A DNA stretch of 17,492 nucleotides, from contig JABFST010000202.1 of the NCBI GenBank assembly GCA_013140465.1, positions 1-17,492 of the forward strand, given 5' to 3'. The DNA is from Methylococcaceae bacterium (GTDB lineage: Bacteria; Pseudomonadota; Gammaproteobacteria; Methylococcales; Methylomonadaceae). This document shows positions 14,436 through 17,492 of this stretch, piece after piece (position 1 is the first letter of the stretch; each line of letters starts with the position of its first letter). The translations under genes and the position numbers were made by a program. The notes under the pieces are model-generated. The model was not told the DNA's origin. It did no database searches and saw nothing but the letters and a program-made list of their open reading frames with translations.

Positions 14436-15980
14436 TTAATGGGCAGTTATTAGGGCTTGCCAAAAATCAGATAATTTTTTAATGCCCAAAATTTTCTGTG
14501 CGGCTTGGATACCCGAAACGCTGACCCCATAAATGCCGCAACCAGGTGAACTCCAATGTCCCGCAAAATAAAGACCTGTTATCGGTGACACATTTTTGGT
14601 GCGCGCCGGGTCAACTTGACCAGGCATAACATCCCACCCATACGCAGCCCCTTGGTAATTTTGGGTATAGCGTTGCAAGGTGGTTGGCGATCCGCCTTCA
14701 ATAAACTTAATATGCTGTTCCAAGCCCGGGATGTAGTGACCCGCCATCGTCACCATCACATCCATAAAGCCTTGTTTTGCTTGTTGCCAGCCGTTTTCTA
14801 TAGGGTAAGGCACTAGCGTGGTCAACATCAGTAAATGTTCGCCTTTGGGCGCCAATTCGGGATCGACCAAAGTCGGAACCGTCATGCTCAACCATGAGAC
14901 CTCGCCGTTCTGGGTGCGGGCATAATTCTGGTCATGGTCAAAGTCACGGTAGCAAAACGATTCATGGGCTATGTTGAGGGCCGCCAAATCTAAATCTGTT
15001 GCAATATAAACCACAAAAATGGACAGGGAGTGTTGCATTTTTTTGATTTTTTGTACATACCGCCCAGGGAAATTGTGTTCGCCCACCAGCTCAAATACCG
15101 TTTGCCGCATATCGGCATTGGAAACCACCACAGGTGCTTCGATGCGCTTACCTTGCACCATCACCCCAACAACCCGCTGATCTTCAACGATGATTTTTTC
15201 AACAGCTGAACGAAATTGGACGACACCGCCCTGTTGTTGGATGCCCTTGACCAAGGTATTGGCAAAGCGTTGGAAGCTGCCTTTGCAATAATAAGCCCCA
15301 TCAACCATGTAACCGATCAGCATGGATGCCCAATAGATAAACGACACTTTTGACGGTGGCAAACCCAAATAAGGCCACAGGCTGGCAAACACCGCGCGTA
15401 ATTCGGGGTCGTCGATAAACGTGTCCATCACTTCTGACAAGGTGGCTTTACGGTATAAGCATAAAGTTGGGAATAATTGGCTAGCCGCTTCAAAGCCATT
15501 GGCAAACAGCATTTCATTGGCAGAGGCAATTTCTTCCGACACTTGCAGGCATAGTCGCACCAAGTTTTCCAAGCCGTCCCGCCCGTTGGGGTACTGTTGC
15601 GCCAAGGTGCTGACAAATGCGTCCACCGATTGTGGTAGCGGGCTGCACAGCCCCGGATAATACACTTGGCTAAACGGATTGATGCCGATAAATTCAAGCT
15701 CGTCATGGACATCCAGTATCTTCAGCACCTTATAAATCAACTGTCCGCCCCGATAGCCTTGCGGCCCGCAGCCGCTCACCAAATGCACCCCGGCATCAAA
15801 GTGATATTTGTTGCGCTTAAAGCCATGCGCATAGCCGCCCGGACGGTCATGGGCCTCCACCACCAGCACCGATTTTCCGGCTTTAGCCAAAAGTGCGGCA
15901 GTGGTGAGCCCACCTATGCCGCTGCCGACAACAATGACATCATAGTGGTTCAAGGTTTTTGTAACCCCAGTTTTTGCCAT
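14436..15980 (-). CDS. CrtI/phytoene-desaturase-like FAD oxidoreductase
   Basis: This 514-residue flavoprotein belongs to the phytoene desaturase/carotenoid isomerase-like group. The N-terminal dinucleotide motif VVGSGIGGLTTAALLAKAG, then VVEAHDRPGGYAHGF and HFDAGVH, and the C-terminal GLYFAGHWSSPGCGIYGVSVSG are the family's hallmark ends. Relatives desaturate, isomerise or saturate polyene chains. No other carotenoid gene (crtB, crtE, crtY) is nearby, so a role on an ACP-derived polyene is more likely than on a carotenoid. The ATG at 15980 overlaps the thioesterase by 31 nt. A TTG at 15953, overlapping that stop as TTGA and preceded by GGGG, would remove nine non-conserved residues and is an alternative start. 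The gene is followed by a palindrome and a terminator, so it ends its unit. Confidence 0.85.
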   Translation of the reverse strand: MAKTGVTKTLNHYDVIVVGSGIGGLTTAALLAKAGKSVLVVEAHDRPGGYAHGFKRNKYHFDAGVHLVSGCGPQGYRGGQLIYKVLKILDVHDELEFIGINPFSQVYYPGLCSPLPQSVDAFVSTLAQQYPNGRDGLENLVRLCLQVSEEIASANEMLFANGFEAASQLFPTLCLYRKATLSEVMDTFIDDPELRAVFASLWPYLGLPPSKVSFIYWASMLIGYMVDGAYYCKGSFQRFANTLVKGIQQQGGVVQFRSAVEKIIVEDQRVVGVMVQGKRIEAPVVVSNADMRQTVFELVGEHNFPGRYVQKIKKMQHSLSIFVVYIATDLDLAALNIAHESFCYRDFDHDQNYARTQNGEVSWLSMTVPTLVDPELAPKGEHLLMLTTLVPYPIENGWQQAKQGFMDVMVTMAGHYIPGLEQHIKFIEGGSPTTLQRYTQNYQGAAYGWDVMPGQVDPARTKNVSPITGLYFAGHWSSPGCGIYGVSVSGIQAAQKILGIKKLSDFWQALITAH

Positions 15981-16372
15981 AAGATAGCAGGGCTTTCATA
16001 GCACATTTCTTGGCTGGACAAATCGACGGCCACTTGACTGGTATAACCTTTGGTCAAGCGCGTGTGCGTGGTTTTATCGATAATTTGATAATTGATTTTC
16101 AAGCGGTTTTGCCATTCCACCAAATGCGCTTGGACAATAATTTTCTGGTTGAAGTGGATGGGTTTGGCATAACGGATACGCAAGTCGATAATCGGCCAAC
16201 TATAACCTGAGTCGCGCATTGCCATATAGCCGTAGCCAATCTTGTCCAACAAGGCGCAACGCGCCAATTCAAAATATTTGGCGTAATGCCCATGCCAGAC
16301 GATTTCCATTAAATCGACATCGAAAAACGGGGCTTCCAGTTCAATTTCGCAACTGATGATGCTGTTAGCCAT
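15950..16372 (-). CDS. 4HBT-family hotdog acyl thioesterase
   Basis: This 140-residue single hotdog-fold enzyme hydrolyses acyl-CoA or acyl-ACP thioesters. The motif APFFDVDLMEIVWHGHY (residues 14-30) holds the presumed catalytic Asp20, as in 4-hydroxybenzoyl-CoA/YbgC-type thioesterases, and is followed by YAKYFELAR on the long helix. The length is normal. It overlaps the ammonia-lyase by 8 nt and the CrtI-like gene by 31 nt, so all three are probably translated together. Aryl-polyene clusters carry a thioesterase of this kind (ApeK-like). Here it would release the aryl-polyenoic acid or clear wrongly loaded carriers. Confidence 0.88.
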   Translation of the reverse strand: MANSIISCEIELEAPFFDVDLMEIVWHGHYAKYFELARCALLDKIGYGYMAMRDSGYSWPIIDLRIRYAKPIHFNQKIIVQAHLVEWQNRLKINYQIIDKTTHTRLTKGYTSQVAVDLSSQEMCYESPAILWQKLGLQKP

Positions 16373-17492
16373 ACAAGCTCCAATGTTGATCGCGTATTTT
16401 GCTTATACACAAGCGCAAGTCTTGCTCCAACGCCCTATCCGCCTCCAAAAACGGGATGAGGGCGCGGACTTGGCTAAAGGTAGCCATTAAATGGGGGCTT
16501 AGCCGGGTGTTTGCACCCCGCAACTCGACCGCTTGCACAACCGACAACAATACCGCCGCCGCCACTTGTTCAGTCAATTCCAACACGCGCAAGCAATCAC
16601 GCGCAGCTATCGTACCCATGCTGACCTTATCTTGGTTATGGCATTCGGTGGAACGGGAAAACACGCTGGCGGGCATTGTTAGCTTTAAGGCTTCGGCTGT
16701 CCATGCGGAAACGCCGATCTGCACGGCTTTAAAACCGTGGTTTAACATGGTTTGTCCGGCTTTTGCCCCCGACAAGTTGGCGGGTAGGCCATGATTGAAT
16801 TTAGTGTCCACCAACTGCGCCATCTGCCTGTCCATCAGATCAGCCAAATTGGCGACCGCAGTTTTCATGCTATCCATTGCAAAAGCGATATGCCCGCCGT
16901 AAAAATGTCCGCCATGCAGCACCCTGCCATGTTCGGCATCTATGATCGGGTTGTCATTGGCGCTATTCAGTTCATTTTCGATAAATTGCCGAAACCACGG
17001 CAAGGCATCTTCCAACACGCCAATAATATGCGGGGCGCAACGTAAGGAATAGCGATCCTGCAAACGGCTGTCATTGCGGGCCGTCGGCACATCGCCGAGC
17101 AAATCGGTACGGATACGCCGGGCGACATCGATTTGCCCGGCATGGGGTTTAACGGAAAACAGCTGTTCGTCAAAATGCCCAGCATTGCCTAGTAATGCAA
17201 CCGATGCCAAGCTGGTGATGCGGGTGCTGAGTTGCGACAAGTAGGCGGCACGCTGATAAGCCAAACACGCCAAAGCGGTCATCACTGCCGTGCCATTCAT
17301 AATCGCCAAGCCTTCTTTGGGGTTTAGCCGTAGCGGGGTGATGCCCAGCGAAGCTAAAACCGTGGCTGCGGCTACGGTTTCGCCTTGATAGTAAACCTCG
17401 CGTTCGCCCGCCAATACCGCCGCCAAATACGATAAGGGGGTTAAATCACCACTTGCGCCTACCGAGCCTTCTTGCGGTATTAACGGCAAAAT
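16365..17492 (-). CDS. Aromatic amino acid ammonia-lyase, PAL/TAL-like (N-terminus cut by window edge)
   Basis: This MIO-dependent ammonia-lyase removes ammonia from an aromatic amino acid to give an arylacrylate. The visible part is 375 residues, the frame is open to the edge, and about 140 N-terminal residues are missing. The MIO-forming Ala-Ser-Gly lies at 17456-17448 in GSVGASGDLTPLSYLA. Other active-site marks are IMNGT, QDRYSLR and NSANDNP. Near the C-terminus it reads ECHNQDKVSMG, with one residue fewer than the NQEDHVSM of histidine ammonia-lyases. The Glu tied to histidine binding is therefore absent, and the text resembles the HNQD of PAL/TAL. Tyrosine or phenylalanine is thus a better guess than histidine. 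The residue that separates Tyr from Phe lies outside the window. It overlaps the thioesterase by 8 nt and probably supplies the starter acid. Confidence 0.88.
   Translation of the reverse strand: MLPLIPQEGSVGASGDLTPLSYLAAVLAGEREVYYQGETVAAATVLASLGITPLRLNPKEGLAIMNGTAVMTALACLAYQRAAYLSQLSTRITSLASVALLGNAGHFDEQLFSVKPHAGQIDVARRIRTDLLGDVPTARNDSRLQDRYSLRCAPHIIGVLEDALPWFRQFIENELNSANDNPIIDAEHGRVLHGGHFYGGHIAFAMDSMKTAVANLADLMDRQMAQLVDTKFNHGLPANLSGAKAGQTMLNHGFKAVQIGVSAWTAEALKLTMPASVFSRSTECHNQDKVSMGTIAARDCLRVLELTEQVAAAVLLSVVQAVELRGANTRLSPHLMATFSQVRALIPFLEADRALEQDLRLCISKIRDQHWSLYG

Noticed and set aside
14128..14463. 111-codon minus-strand open frame across the palindrome gap
   Set aside because: It spans a terminator and palindrome and overlaps both flanking genes. 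There is no recognisable domain and its residue composition is not protein-like.
14436..15980. Carotenoid biosynthesis cluster
   Set aside because: Only the CrtI-like gene fits. The neighbours are ACP, ketosynthase and export genes, with no isoprenoid synthase.
16365..17492. Histidine utilisation (hut) locus
   Set aside because: No urocanase or imidazolonepropionase is present, the histidase Glu is missing, and the gene overlaps a thioesterase in a polyene-type cluster.
1..17492. CRISPR arrays, tRNA/rRNA genes, insertion sequences
   Set aside because: No regularly spaced repeats, no tRNA-like cloverleaf with a TψC arm and no transposase frames were seen. Coding sequence fills nearly the whole window.

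Overview
The window is a dense, one-direction (minus strand) biosynthetic and export gene cluster of a Gram-negative bacterium. I read it as an aryl-polyene-like (APE, xanthomonadin or flexirubin-type) pigment cluster. Gram-negative origin follows from a LolA-like periplasmic carrier, a lipobox lipoprotein and an MMPL/RND exporter. Gene content and intermediate GC suggest a gammaproteobacterium. A methanotroph-like lineage is possible, but I cannot settle the genus. Sixteen genes are recognisable. The first in transcription order (right edge) and the last (left edge) are cut by the window ends.

In transcription order, right to left: (A) 17492-14436 holds an aromatic amino acid ammonia-lyase, a hotdog thioesterase and a CrtI/phytoene-desaturase-like flavoprotein. 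It ends in a perfect 33-bp palindrome and a good intrinsic terminator. (B) 14231-10054 is an export block of BamE-like lipoprotein, COG4648-type membrane protein, LolA-like protein and MMPL exporter. These genes abut or overlap and use non-ATG starts. (C) 9977-8757 is a CPA2-type cation/proton antiporter with a hairpin on each side. (D) 8697-2419 is a tight assembly-line operon: Cys-less ketosynthase-like chain length factor, halogenase-like flavoprotein, acyl carrier protein, condensation-domain-like acyltransferase, FAD_oxidored-family flavoprotein and adenylate-forming ligase. (E) A 232-bp gap carries a second, imperfect copy of the palindrome and a plausible sigma-70 promoter. It is followed by a second halogenase-like flavoprotein and a FabF-type ketosynthase that runs off the left edge.

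Inferred pathway: the ammonia-lyase makes a cinnamate or coumarate-type starter, the ligase activates an aryl acid and probably loads it on the ACP, and the ketosynthase with its chain length factor extends it. The flavoproteins oxidise and/or halogenate the product. The thioesterase or the condensation-like enzyme releases it or transfers it to an acceptor, and the LolA/MMPL/lipoprotein block moves the lipid-like product to the outer membrane. Ketoreductase, dehydratase, phosphopantetheinyl transferase and LPLAT-type acyltransferase genes of ordinary APE clusters are absent here and may lie outside the edges.

The most unusual feature is the set of four flavoproteins. Two carry both halogenase signature motifs (WxWxIP and FxxPxxSxG) plus a lysine at the expected position. 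This suggests a halogenated or otherwise oxidatively tailored polyene that I cannot match to a characterised cluster from sequence alone.
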